In this document: positions 34,325 to 43,181 of the stretch, piece after piece
Position numbering within the stretch: position 1 is the first letter of the stretch
How the letters are laid out: every line of letters starts with the position of its first letter
Source: QZLE01 sp033852075
GTDB taxonomy: Bacteria; Pseudomonadota; Gammaproteobacteria; QZLD01
Direction: 5' to 3'
Length of the DNA stretch: 64,000 bases
NCBI GenBank assembly: GCA_033852075.1
Contig: JAWSVC010000007.1
Location: forward strand, 62,001 to 126,000
Translations under genes and position numbers: made by a program
The notes under the pieces: model-generated
What the model was told of the DNA's origin: nothing
Seen by the model: only the letters and a program-made list of their open reading frames with translations
Databases searched by the model: none

Positions 34325-37300
34325 CTATTCACTTGAATCAAATACATCCCTTACTTCTTTATTCATTTCCAGCTTACTAAACCTTTCTTTATCAATATCC
34401 TTTAGTTCCTTTACAACCCCATTTAAGGTATCCCAGATATCATGATCTAATCTTAACTTATGCTCCATCGCCTTAACTACAGGCAATAAAGAGCTTTCAA
34501 TTGTAGATGCCATTGAAGTTAATAATGGTTCCAGCCCGGGAACAGGTTGGTTTGTTACTTGCACCTGAAGCTGCATTTTAGATAGCAAGTCTATTGTATT
34601 ATCAAATTTCTTGAGCAATTCAATCTGAGGAGAGTTGTTTGCTTCAGAAGCAGACATTATCGCAGATTTAATTCCATCTACCTGACCTGACAATAGGTTA
34701 AGCTGGCCAGCCACTTTGGTAACCGGATCTTCTTCTCCACCCATGCTTTGGTTTTTACGATATGTCTTTTTGATATCTTGCCAACGCTGCTGTTGCTCTT
34801 CTGCCATTACTCCTCGCAGTTCGGCAAGTTTAAGCAAGTTTTCTTCTGCGCCTGTTGTCAGGGTTTGTGCCTCACCGATGTAGTGGTCCTGAATCAGTTG
34901 ATTTATTTCATCGTAATTCATAATAGCGACCACTTTTTCAGCCAAACGGCACATATTACGATACGAGCCTTGGAGTTTGAAAGGCGGCTCAGTGCGATAA
35001 GAATCATCCTGGGAGGCAGAAGCAATATACTGATTATTAACCTTTAGTATTACATCCTGGAGAGTAAATAGATGTTTTAATACAGCTACAATCTCATTAA
35101 CTTCCGCACCAGAATAATTATGTTTGAGTTCATTTGTTGCTACCTGACCACCTTGAGCCATTTTAATCAGACTGTAGAAGTCATCCATTTCACGTGATGC
35201 CAGTGGCGCCAAAACCGGGTTTGATGTCATGGCATTTTCGATATAACTAAGATTAAATGCATCTTCATTACCACCTAACACATCACCAAGATTGTATACA
35301 TCGGCGCGATTAGAAAGCATATCAGGTATCTTGAATGCAGCACCTGATTCTGTATATGGATTACCGGCCATAATCACACAGAACTTTTTACCACGCAGAT
35401 CGTATGTCTTAGCCTTGCCTTTCCAAACCCCTTCTATCTTTCTTTGCGCATCACATAACGATATAAATTTTTGTAAAAATTCAGGGTTGGTATGCTGAAT
35501 ATCATCAAGATAAAGCATTACGTTGTTGCCCATCTCAAGAGCTAAATTAAGCTTTATCAGCTCTTGTTTTGCAGCAGCACTTGTTGCCTCTTCCGGGTCA
35601 ATTGATGTAACTGCATGGCCGATTGTTGGGCAGTTAATCTTCATAAATACCAGGCCAATACGATTAGCAATGTATTCCATCAAGGTGGTTTTACCATAAC
35701 CCGGAGGTGAAATAAGCAATAACGCTCCCATTAGGTCAGTACGTTTATTCTCGCCTACAGTCCCCATCTGCTTCGCAAGATTTGCTCCAATTAACGGCAA
35801 ATAAACATTATCAATAAGTTTATTACGCACAAACGATGTTAATTCCTGAGCAATAAATTCATCAACCCGAAGCGCTTCACGTTCGGCTTTTGCAATCTGC
35901 ATTTTTAGTTCCCTTAGCTTTTTAAAGCCAGGAACAACTACTGCATGATATTTGGTTAAACGTTGCAAAAACTCCGGAAGATCTATTTGCATCTTACGAT
36001 CTTGAATCCTTGAATGCTGCCCTAAAAGATCACTTATTTGTGTTGTAGTAACGGCATCACTTGTTGCTCGTTCAATCTCAGATCTTGTTAACAGATATAC
36101 TGCTGCCTCTATAATAAATGCAGAAAAAATCTGTGCTCTTGATGGATCTTGAGTACTCAAATACCCCTTAATCCATCCAACAATTAACCGCAACTGATTA
36201 GCAAGAGAACCATCCAGATCTTTAATGCTTGTCTCAAAGCTATCTTGTTGATTCTTTTGATCTAGATATTTTAATAACCTATTGGCCAGATCTTCTGCCT
36301 TGCCACTTACAACAAATGCCAACCTATCTTGCTTAAGCTCTTCTACCAGATATGAACCGGAGATACTGATATCAGAATCTTCGTATGGGATAGCTTCATT
36401 TTGCAAAAACTTTTCTATTGCAGCAGATAGTTCATATTTAAGTTCTAAAATATCAGGACTATCACCAAAAAAATCGGCAATTTTACCAAAACCACTACAT
36501 TGCAATTGCCAATATTCACGAGAATTTTTGCCTTTATTGTAAACCCAGAACAATATCGCAAGTGAACGAGCATTTGAGCTAAAACTTAAAAGACCAGAGA
36601 CTTCTTTTAATGAAAGTACCTTTTCTAGTATTCGCGCTGCATCATAATCATGCACGCCCCTTTCATAACCTTCATCGTATCGTGAAGCTGCATAATCTTT
36701 AACAAACTCATCAATGAAATTTTCCTGCGTAGCAAGCTTACGCAGATCTGCCAGACTTGTTCCATTTATTGCATGTTCGGCATCAAAGAATATTGACGAT
36801 GCAAGATATTCGCCACGATATACATCATCATTTTCCGAAACTAACGTCTGCGCCCAATAATCCCGAATTTCATTTAACTCTTCGTTTTCAATTTCAGAAT
36901 AATAATCTGTACCGGTTAAGTGCAAAGCGAGATTATCTTCCCTGGAAATAATTGTTAGATCCAACTCCTGTGAGTTAACACTAAAGCTATTATTTCCAAG
37001 CTTGATAATATCTCCGCCATCGGCAAAGATATCGAGTTTATCTCTTAGAGATCTAATTGCCCTATCCTGAGCAGTTTTGATCTTACTCTCTATATCATCG
37101 GCTTTTACGTTATCATCCAAATCACGCAATTGCTGAATTATTGACCTTACCTTTAAGGCCATTTGGTCTGCGGCAAAATACCCATTGAGTTCATCAATGG
37201 TTTTTATGGTTTTAGCTCTTCTGCTAATACCTGAGATAATTCTTTGCGCTGCTTTATCCAGCGATTGAATTCTACTTTGCTTTTGCTCAACCAAAGATTG

Positions 37301-39643
37301 CTTTTTGCTTTCAAATGCTGAATAGATCTCTTCTCTTTTCTCGGCAAGATCAGCAGCAAATTCATCATGTTCCCCAAAACGTCCTTCTAGGTCTTCAAGC
37401 TGAAGCAAAAGGCGAGATAGATTTTCATCTGCCTTCTCTGGGGTATCAGACATAGAAACAGCACTGGAAACACTTTGAGAAAGTAGTAAGAATTGTGCAC
37501 CAAATTCTGCAACATCTTCTTTTTTCCCTATCTCTTTCCAGCGTATGTCAGCGGCAGCCTTGGTTTTATTTAAACTGCTGAATACTGATGAGATACCTCC
37601 CAAAATCTGAGTTCTGGCATTTGTATCTTCGATCTCAAGCTGATTAATAACCTCGGTTAATAAAGACAGACCTTCGCCCACCTCTTCCAGCCTCTCAATT
37701 ACCGGCTTAAGTTCTGTACGCGAAGCGATCTTATCTACTTGTTCTTGCTGTTCATTAATTGAATCAATATATGGAGCAAAGGCATCATCTTTAAGTAAAA
37801 ATGCAACTGTATTCTTACTGACAAGCTCCAGGGTTTCGATAACCTCTTTTTCGAGTTTTTTAACAGAATCCAGATCTACATAACGAAGGTCTTTTATTGT
37901 TATCAGGTTACCGCGCTGCGATCTTAGCTTTGCAATAGCATCAATATAACCTTCTATAGTTGACCAATCACCAAGCTTTACCTCTTTAATTAATTGATTC
38001 TGCTGTTTTCTGGATTTTTCAACAGCTTGCTGCGCCTGCTTTTTTATTGAAATTACTTTTTCAAATTCATCCAACACCTGCTCAGCTGTAGCGCTGATTT
38101 GATTAAGATCCTGGATATAGTTTCCAACTTCTGAACTATCCAGCCAATGGTATGAATCAAGAATTCTGGTAATAGATGCGATAAGCTCTTCATAACTTGC
38201 AAGTGTAGGTTCTTGTGATTCAATAGCCCGGCAGATACTTAACATATCTGAAATCGCACGCACTAACTCTGAGTTACCAATACGGGAAAAGAACGAATCG
38301 GATTCTACAGATGCTTTTTCATGATATTCTTCACTTTGAAATGGGGTCTGCCAAAGCTGTAGATTATGCACCCTTGTTGGGTCTTGGGTTTGATCTCTAA
38401 AAACCGCCATATAACCATTGGCAAGCATACCGTAGCCATTACATATAACCGGCTTTTCCAATTCTTTACGAATCAGATTATAAGAAAGTAAAACAAACCT
38501 GCCTTCTTCGTAATGGTAAAAGACATAAAAGACATCTTCCCCATTGGGAGAAACAATAGAGCGTAAAAAATACATGTCATTTACGTCGGTATCGTATACC
38601 TTAAACTCACCATTTTGCAGATAATAACCACCCGGGAATATAACACCATGATCCTCTGGCAACTGCACGGCGGAAAGACCAATCTGGTCAATCCTTTTAA
38701 CTTTTTGGGTTAAACAGTTAAATATTAAATAGCGCCAATCTTTTTCTTTATATGGCCTAACCTTTAACAGAATTAGTGACCCGACCTTGGCATAAGCTAT
38801 TTGAGCATCCTGAAGAGATTGGTTTTTATCTTCTACAGGTTCTGAATATATGCCCTTACCATCATCGGTATTATTTTCTACCTTGATAGTCAGATCGCCA
38901 CCAATGGTCTCTACAAATATCTCATCAAGAATATTTATATGCGAATGCATACCTCGCACATGATCTTCTCTGGTAGTAAAAGTCCACTCAAAATCATATG
39001 GAGGAGGAATTATATTATCCTTCTCACCACGATTATCGATGTATTTTACCTCACCAGATGGTTTTACCTCCCAGCGAAACACCTTTTGATCTGTTATTGC
39101 GCTTCCGGTTTGGAAGATAGCTAATAGTTTACCTTTGATACCGCGACGCAGCTGAACAAGCTTAGAGTCTTTGTAATATTGATAAAGCTCTTGAAAATCT
39201 GCAACAAACTTAGGGTCATCAAGAAATGTGCCTTCAAATTGAACATGGTCAAGTTCAAGAATATCGTCCTGATTACGTTGACGATACAAGGCAAATACAT
39301 CACTTACCTTAGTCTCTGTTTTTAGACCAATGTAGACGTTATATCCGAATAAATACAGATCCCCAACACAAACAATATCACGCGGAATACAGTTATTTTC
39401 TGTTCTGATTCTGGCTGAGCCTAATACTTCGATACTGGTTGAACCGAATGCTTCTTCCCTTTTGTTATTAAGCTCATTTACCTTTTTACTTAGCTCAGAA
39501 CCTTGTTCTGTGAGGCGTTTATGAATAACTTCATATACCCCTCCTGTTTCCAATGTTTGATCTTGTTCTGAACTGGATTCTACTGAACTCACAGAGTGCT
39601 CCTGCTTGAGTATATTATCTATCAAATCATTATAAGCATTCAC
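34325..39643 (-). CDS. Giant DUF3686/AAA ATPase ('DNA repair ATPase' family)
   Basis: This 1772-residue cytoplasmic protein has an N-terminal beta-rich DUF3686-type region (about 40-430), long coiled-coil segments (about 460-870), a helical middle, and a C-terminal AAA module: Walker A ISPPGYGKTTLM (about 1308-1319), Walker B NVMLYLDDIQ (about 1378-1387), sensor region VIMAGNPYTESG and an arginine-bearing DMLSNRADVY. Database relatives are labelled 'DNA repair ATPase', but the real role is unknown. It lies 230 bp downstream of the flotillin gene on the same strand. I infer a remodelling ATPase for a membrane-linked complex. No nuclease domain is seen. Confidence 0.85.
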   Translation of the reverse strand: MNAYNDLIDNILKQEHSVSSVESSSEQDQTLETGGVYEVIHKRLTEQGSELSKKVNELNNKREEAFGSTSIEVLGSARIRTENNCIPRDIVCVGDLYLFGYNVYIGLKTETKVSDVFALYRQRNQDDILELDHVQFEGTFLDDPKFVADFQELYQYYKDSKLVQLRRGIKGKLLAIFQTGSAITDQKVFRWEVKPSGEVKYIDNRGEKDNIIPPPYDFEWTFTTREDHVRGMHSHINILDEIFVETIGGDLTIKVENNTDDGKGIYSEPVEDKNQSLQDAQIAYAKVGSLILLKVRPYKEKDWRYLIFNCLTQKVKRIDQIGLSAVQLPEDHGVIFPGGYYLQNGEFKVYDTDVNDMYFLRSIVSPNGEDVFYVFYHYEEGRFVLLSYNLIRKELEKPVICNGYGMLANGYMAVFRDQTQDPTRVHNLQLWQTPFQSEEYHEKASVESDSFFSRIGNSELVRAISDMLSICRAIESQEPTLASYEELIASITRILDSYHWLDSSEVGNYIQDLNQISATAEQVLDEFEKVISIKKQAQQAVEKSRKQQNQLIKEVKLGDWSTIEGYIDAIAKLRSQRGNLITIKDLRYVDLDSVKKLEKEVIETLELVSKNTVAFLLKDDAFAPYIDSINEQQEQVDKIASRTELKPVIERLEEVGEGLSLLTEVINQLEIEDTNARTQILGGISSVFSSLNKTKAAADIRWKEIGKKEDVAEFGAQFLLLSQSVSSAVSMSDTPEKADENLSRLLLQLEDLEGRFGEHDEFAADLAEKREEIYSAFESKKQSLVEQKQSRIQSLDKAAQRIISGISRRAKTIKTIDELNGYFAADQMALKVRSIIQQLRDLDDNVKADDIESKIKTAQDRAIRSLRDKLDIFADGGDIIKLGNNSFSVNSQELDLTIISREDNLALHLTGTDYYSEIENEELNEIRDYWAQTLVSENDDVYRGEYLASSIFFDAEHAINGTSLADLRKLATQENFIDEFVKDYAASRYDEGYERGVHDYDAARILEKVLSLKEVSGLLSFSSNARSLAILFWVYNKGKNSREYWQLQCSGFGKIADFFGDSPDILELKYELSAAIEKFLQNEAIPYEDSDISISGSYLVEELKQDRLAFVVSGKAEDLANRLLKYLDQKNQQDSFETSIKDLDGSLANQLRLIVGWIKGYLSTQDPSRAQIFSAFIIEAAVYLLTRSEIERATSDAVTTTQISDLLGQHSRIQDRKMQIDLPEFLQRLTKYHAVVVPGFKKLRELKMQIAKAEREALRVDEFIAQELTSFVRNKLIDNVYLPLIGANLAKQMGTVGENKRTDLMGALLLISPPGYGKTTLMEYIANRIGLVFMKINCPTIGHAVTSIDPEEATSAAAKQELIKLNLALEMGNNVMLYLDDIQHTNPEFLQKFISLCDAQRKIEGVWKGKAKTYDLRGKKFCVIMAGNPYTESGAAFKIPDMLSNRADVYNLGDVLGGNEDAFNLSYIENAMTSNPVLAPLASREMDDFYSLIKMAQGGQVATNELKHNYSGAEVNEIVAVLKHLFTLQDVILKVNNQYIASASQDDSYRTEPPFKLQGSYRNMCRLAEKVVAIMNYDEINQLIQDHYIGEAQTLTTGAEENLLKLAELRGVMAEEQQQRWQDIKKTYRKNQSMGGEEDPVTKVAGQLNLLSGQVDGIKSAIMSASEANNSPQIELLKKFDNTIDLLSKMQLQVQVTNQPVPGLEPLLTSMASTIESSLLPVVKAMEHKLRLDHDIWDTLNGVVKELKDIDKERFSKLEMNKEVRDVFDSSE

Positions 39644-39664
39644 CCTACACGGCTTAAGTTATCG

Positions 39665-39819
39665 GTAGGGTGGGCATTGCCCACCATATGATTCAATATA
39701 ATATTTAATGGTGGGCAATGCCCACCCTACATTTAGCTTTTACTTTCTGGATCCCGGCCTTCGCCGGGATGACGGCACCATTCTAACTAAACGTCATACC
39801 GGCGTAGGCCGGTATCCAG
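39665..39819. repeat. Cluster of REP-like palindromes
   Basis: Three palindromes fill the gap between the flotillin and ATPase genes. An inverted pair at 39665-39730 has arms GTAGGGTGGGCATTGCCCAC; CTGGATCCCGG..CCGGGATGACG lies at 39748-39774; and an inverted-orientation relative CGTCATACCGGCGTAGGCCG.. at 39792-39819. They could slow or end transcription between the genes. The last one is the uninterrupted form of the MITE target seen at 47.3 kb. Confidence 0.75.
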
Positions 39820-39873
39820 TGATTACCCAACCCAGTTCTCTCAAAAGATGGGGAGGTAATCAGCAATTGAAAC

Positions 39874-42072
39874 CTACTCTAACCCTAACTCTTTAGCCTT
39901 TGCCAGAAGGGCATTGATTTGATCTTTATCAGCACCTCCCTTCATAAACTTAGCCAAGGCACCAGACATAGTCAGATTTTTCAGATCTTCAGGAGAAACC
40001 CTTGAGTTTGTAAGAACATCTTTAATATCCGCCAGCAAATCTTTGTCACCATTTACATAATCACCAGCGACATTTTGGATAGTCTCACTGTGATTAACCA
40101 CACCATCAATAGATTTACCAAGAGAAACCGCATTAACAAAGCGATCGAAGAACGCACCATCACCACCAACGATATTAATATTCGCCTGGTTAAATGCATC
40201 TGCAAGAATCTTAGCCTGAGCTTCACCAAGTACTTTCTGCGCAGCAATTCCTTCAAGCTGAATTTCTTTAGTCTTCTCAAGCTCGATACGGAACTCTTCA
40301 TGCTTACGACCATTTTCATCAAGACCATTAAGCGCCTGGAATTTCTGGGTAAGACCTTTTGCCTCTGCTTCATATTTCTCTCTGATAGCAACAGCATCTG
40401 CCTTACCTTGGAGTTCAACGGCCTCTGCTTCGGCTCGTTTAACATCAACCTGGGCAATACCTTGCGCTTTAATACCGATAGCTTCTGCTTCAAGTGCTTG
40501 TTGTTTAGCAAATGCTTCTGCCGCACCACGCTCTTTTATAGCTTTTGCCTCTGACTCCTGAACGCGTACTTTGGCCATTCCCTCCTCTTCCTGGCCTTTA
40601 GCACGAGCAGATAGCTTTTGGTATTCAACATCAGCTTCTGATTTGCCATATTTTTCAAGAGCTATAGCTTGAGCTTCTTTAACTCTGGCATCGGCAAGAC
40701 CTTGTGCCGCGTGTTCTGCCTGAGCACCTTCTGCAAGCACTTTCTTAGACTCAGCAAGTTTAGAACTTGCCTCAAGCTCTGCCTCTGCCAAAGCGATCTC
40801 TTTTTGCGCTTCGAATCTGGCTGATTTTTCTGCCGCTTCTGCTGCCTTCACCTCTTTTACCATTGCCTCTTCAGCAATAGCCTGAGCCTGTAAAACCTGT
40901 ACTTGCTTAGATCTTTCAGCTTCGCTTACCTGCCTTACCTCTTTAATCTTCTCTTCTTCTGTGGCAACTGTGCGTTCTACTGCAACTCTTTCACGAACAA
41001 CATCTGCAATCTCGCGTTTTTGCTGCTCTACTGCCTTTTCTTTATCTATCTGCTGAATCGCCACCTCTTTCTCGCGAGCTACTACTTCTAATTCACGAGC
41101 TCTATTAACCTCTTCTTGCTTAATTGCAAGTACTCTAAGTTTTTCCTGCTCTGCAACTTCAACTTCTCTATTCTTATTTTCTTCTTCAACAGCTATCTGT
41201 TGTTCAGACTTAATTCTTGCCTGCTCTGATTTTAATCGTTCCTCTTCAACAACCTGAGCCGTAGCTGCTTCTTCGCGTGCAACTGTGGTTTGAATTTCAC
41301 GCTTCTGCTTAGCCTCTGCATCTGCTTTTTGCCTTTCCAATGCCAGAATTGCTTCCTGCGCCTCTACATTTTGTTTAGTGATAAGTTTTTTCTCGTCATT
41401 TTCAGCTAAGTTAGCAGCAACATGTTGCTGCGCAGTTAGCTCGGTTATCTTGCGAATACCCTGAGCATCAAGAATATTGCGGTTATCAAGATTATCAACT
41501 GGGGTTTGTTCCAGGTAATCAATAGCAACGTCCTCAAGCTTGTAGCCATTTAAGTCATCGCCAATTACCGATTTAATCGCATCACGGAAATTTTCACGCT
41601 CTTGATACAGATCCTCAAAATCCATCTGTTTACCAACAGTTTTAAGAGCTTCTGCAAATTTAGCCGACCAAAGATTATCTAATACCTTTTGGTCCGATGC
41701 TCTTTCGCAACCAATATTACTTGCAACACGTAAAACGTCTTCTTCTGTAGGATTAACTCGAACAAAAAAGTTTACTGAGATATCTGCTCGGATGTTATCT
41801 CTACAAATCAATCCATCGGAACCGGAGCGGTCAATAACAATTCTTTTCAAAGAAATATCCATGACCTCAACCTTATGCACTACAGGCAATACCAACCTTC
41901 CTGTAAAGGTAACAATTGGCTTTGCTTTCATGGTATTTACAATCATAGCTTTACCTTGCTCAACCTTTTGGAAGAACTTGGCAAACATTATTAATATCCC
42001 CATCAGGATAAGAAATACTACTGCAATAACTACAACTAAACCTATAGTGGCTGGCGTTATTAAACCTTCCAT
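39874..42072 (-). CDS. Large flotillin/SPFH domain protein (YqiK-like)
   Basis: This 732-residue membrane scaffold has one N-terminal transmembrane helix (IGLVVVIAVVFLILMGILIM, about 8-28), an SPFH/band 7 domain (about 40-210), a very long Glu/Ala/Lys coiled coil (about 215-560) and a C-terminal region ending KFMKGGADKDQINALLAKAK. It is longer than typical flotillins (about 400-550 residues). Flotillins organise membrane microdomains and scaffold complexes. The upstream OB-fold protein is its usual partner (YqiJ-YqiK); the downstream giant ATPase is on the same strand. The operon layout suggests a three-part system. Confidence 0.93.
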   Translation of the reverse strand: MEGLITPATIGLVVVIAVVFLILMGILIMFAKFFQKVEQGKAMIVNTMKAKPIVTFTGRLVLPVVHKVEVMDISLKRIVIDRSGSDGLICRDNIRADISVNFFVRVNPTEEDVLRVASNIGCERASDQKVLDNLWSAKFAEALKTVGKQMDFEDLYQERENFRDAIKSVIGDDLNGYKLEDVAIDYLEQTPVDNLDNRNILDAQGIRKITELTAQQHVAANLAENDEKKLITKQNVEAQEAILALERQKADAEAKQKREIQTTVAREEAATAQVVEEERLKSEQARIKSEQQIAVEEENKNREVEVAEQEKLRVLAIKQEEVNRARELEVVAREKEVAIQQIDKEKAVEQQKREIADVVRERVAVERTVATEEEKIKEVRQVSEAERSKQVQVLQAQAIAEEAMVKEVKAAEAAEKSARFEAQKEIALAEAELEASSKLAESKKVLAEGAQAEHAAQGLADARVKEAQAIALEKYGKSEADVEYQKLSARAKGQEEEGMAKVRVQESEAKAIKERGAAEAFAKQQALEAEAIGIKAQGIAQVDVKRAEAEAVELQGKADAVAIREKYEAEAKGLTQKFQALNGLDENGRKHEEFRIELEKTKEIQLEGIAAQKVLGEAQAKILADAFNQANINIVGGDGAFFDRFVNAVSLGKSIDGVVNHSETIQNVAGDYVNGDKDLLADIKDVLTNSRVSPEDLKNLTMSGALAKFMKGGADKDQINALLAKAKELGLE

Positions 42073-42105
42073 CTTAACTCCTTATCGTTATTAACTTTTA
42101 AACTG

Positions 42106-42831
42106 CTATTCTTTCTCAATTTCTATCTGATACGGATTGTTTTCATATGGTTCTACCCTATATGTCATTTTCTCCGTATTGTATCCAACTATCAGAGCCT
42201 TCTCCCCTTTTTTGAGATTTGCCCCTGAAGTATTTCTAACCTCAATAATCAGACCGGCGCCATCTTTGTTGTATCGTGCCTGACCAAATTTTTCATCCAC
42301 CTTTCCTGTGACAATTTCACAAAGCTGACCAACAATATCTTTATTACCCAATACCTTTCCATCATGCTCGAATAAAGACTGCAGTGGCTTGATAGAAAAC
42401 TGAGTAAGAAACAGGCTGGCGATAAATGCAACAAAAATAAATACTATTGAAATTATCCAATTGATACCCCAGTCTGGAATTATGGGCTGCAAATAACTTC
42501 CATAAAGTAAAGATAACAACCAGCACCAAATTACTATAAAGCTTGTGATAATTGTAACGGGAACCCCTACCAATCCAAAGAAGGCTAATATACTGCCTAT
42601 ACCTCCATGACTAACATCAGAATCACCTGCGTCTGCGTCTACGTCTACGTCAGCGTCCGCATCAATATCAAGGTCTATATCTGCATCAACATCGATATCG
42701 GCATCTAAATCCAGAACGTCAATATCAAATATACCAAGCACCACAAGGCCCCAATACATGATAATAACACCAAGCAATACAGTGAAAACAACTGTAGGAA
42801 ATTGAACAATGATATTTATAAATTCTGCCAT
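42106..42831 (-). CDS. OB-fold membrane protein, YqiJ/NfeD-like
   Basis: This protein of about 241 residues has N-terminal transmembrane helices (IIVQFPTVVFTVLLGVIIMY), an acidic low-complexity loop of Asp-Ile/Val-Asp-Ala repeats (about 38-65), more helices (about 75-150) and a C-terminal OB-fold-like domain. I favour the ATG at 42831, which has a GGGAA upstream, over the ATG at 42843. YqiJ/NfeD-like proteins bind the flotillin C terminus in membrane microdomains. It is directly upstream of the flotillin gene, with a 33 bp gap. Confidence 0.82.
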   Translation of the reverse strand: MAEFINIIVQFPTVVFTVLLGVIIMYWGLVVLGIFDIDVLDLDADIDVDADIDLDIDADADVDVDADAGDSDVSHGGIGSILAFFGLVGVPVTIITSFIVIWCWLLSLLYGSYLQPIIPDWGINWIISIVFIFVAFIASLFLTQFSIKPLQSLFEHDGKVLGNKDIVGQLCEIVTGKVDEKFGQARYNKDGAGLIIEVRNTSGANLKKGEKALIVGYNTEKMTYRVEPYENNPYQIEIEKE

Positions 42832-42984
42832 ATTATTTCCCATTAACGTTATGGATATATGGGAATAAAAAGCGGGAATGACTCCATTGTTTTTACCCCA
42901 TAAGAAAACTACTTATCTCCATATTATCAACAAAAATAAAAATAGGGAATATAGACTTAACAATAAAAGCAATATGATTTTGTC

Positions 42985-43173
42985 TTATTTATCCTGGTTA
43001 ATATTATTATGATTTTTATGGTGATTTTGATGCCCCCCACAACCAGTACAACCACCTTTACCACTATTGCATCCACAGCTACCATTATTATTTGATTTCT
43101 GGCTTTTATAAAAAGACCAGATAACATATGCAGCAGCTGCAATTACAATTAACCCGACAATTACAGTTTCCAT
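42985..43173 (-). CDS. FeoB-associated Cys-rich membrane protein
   Basis: This 62-residue protein has an N-terminal transmembrane helix (VIVGLIVIAAAAYVIWSFY) and a cytoplasmic Cys/His-rich tail (CGCNSGKGGCTGCGGHQNHH). It matches the small proteins encoded next to feoB that are thought to help iron transfer or FeoB assembly. It lies 8 bp after the feoB stop. The metal-ligand-rich tail fits Fe(II) handling; no mechanism is proven. Confidence 0.85.
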   Translation of the reverse strand: METVIVGLIVIAAAAYVIWSFYKSQKSNNNGSCGCNSGKGGCTGCGGHQNHHKNHNNINQDK

Positions 43174-43181
43174 ATCACCTC

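Noticed and set aside
40053..40554. Long open frames opposite and overlapping the flotillin gene
   Set aside because: They are shadows of the Glu/Ala/Lys-rich coiled-coil codons in other frames.
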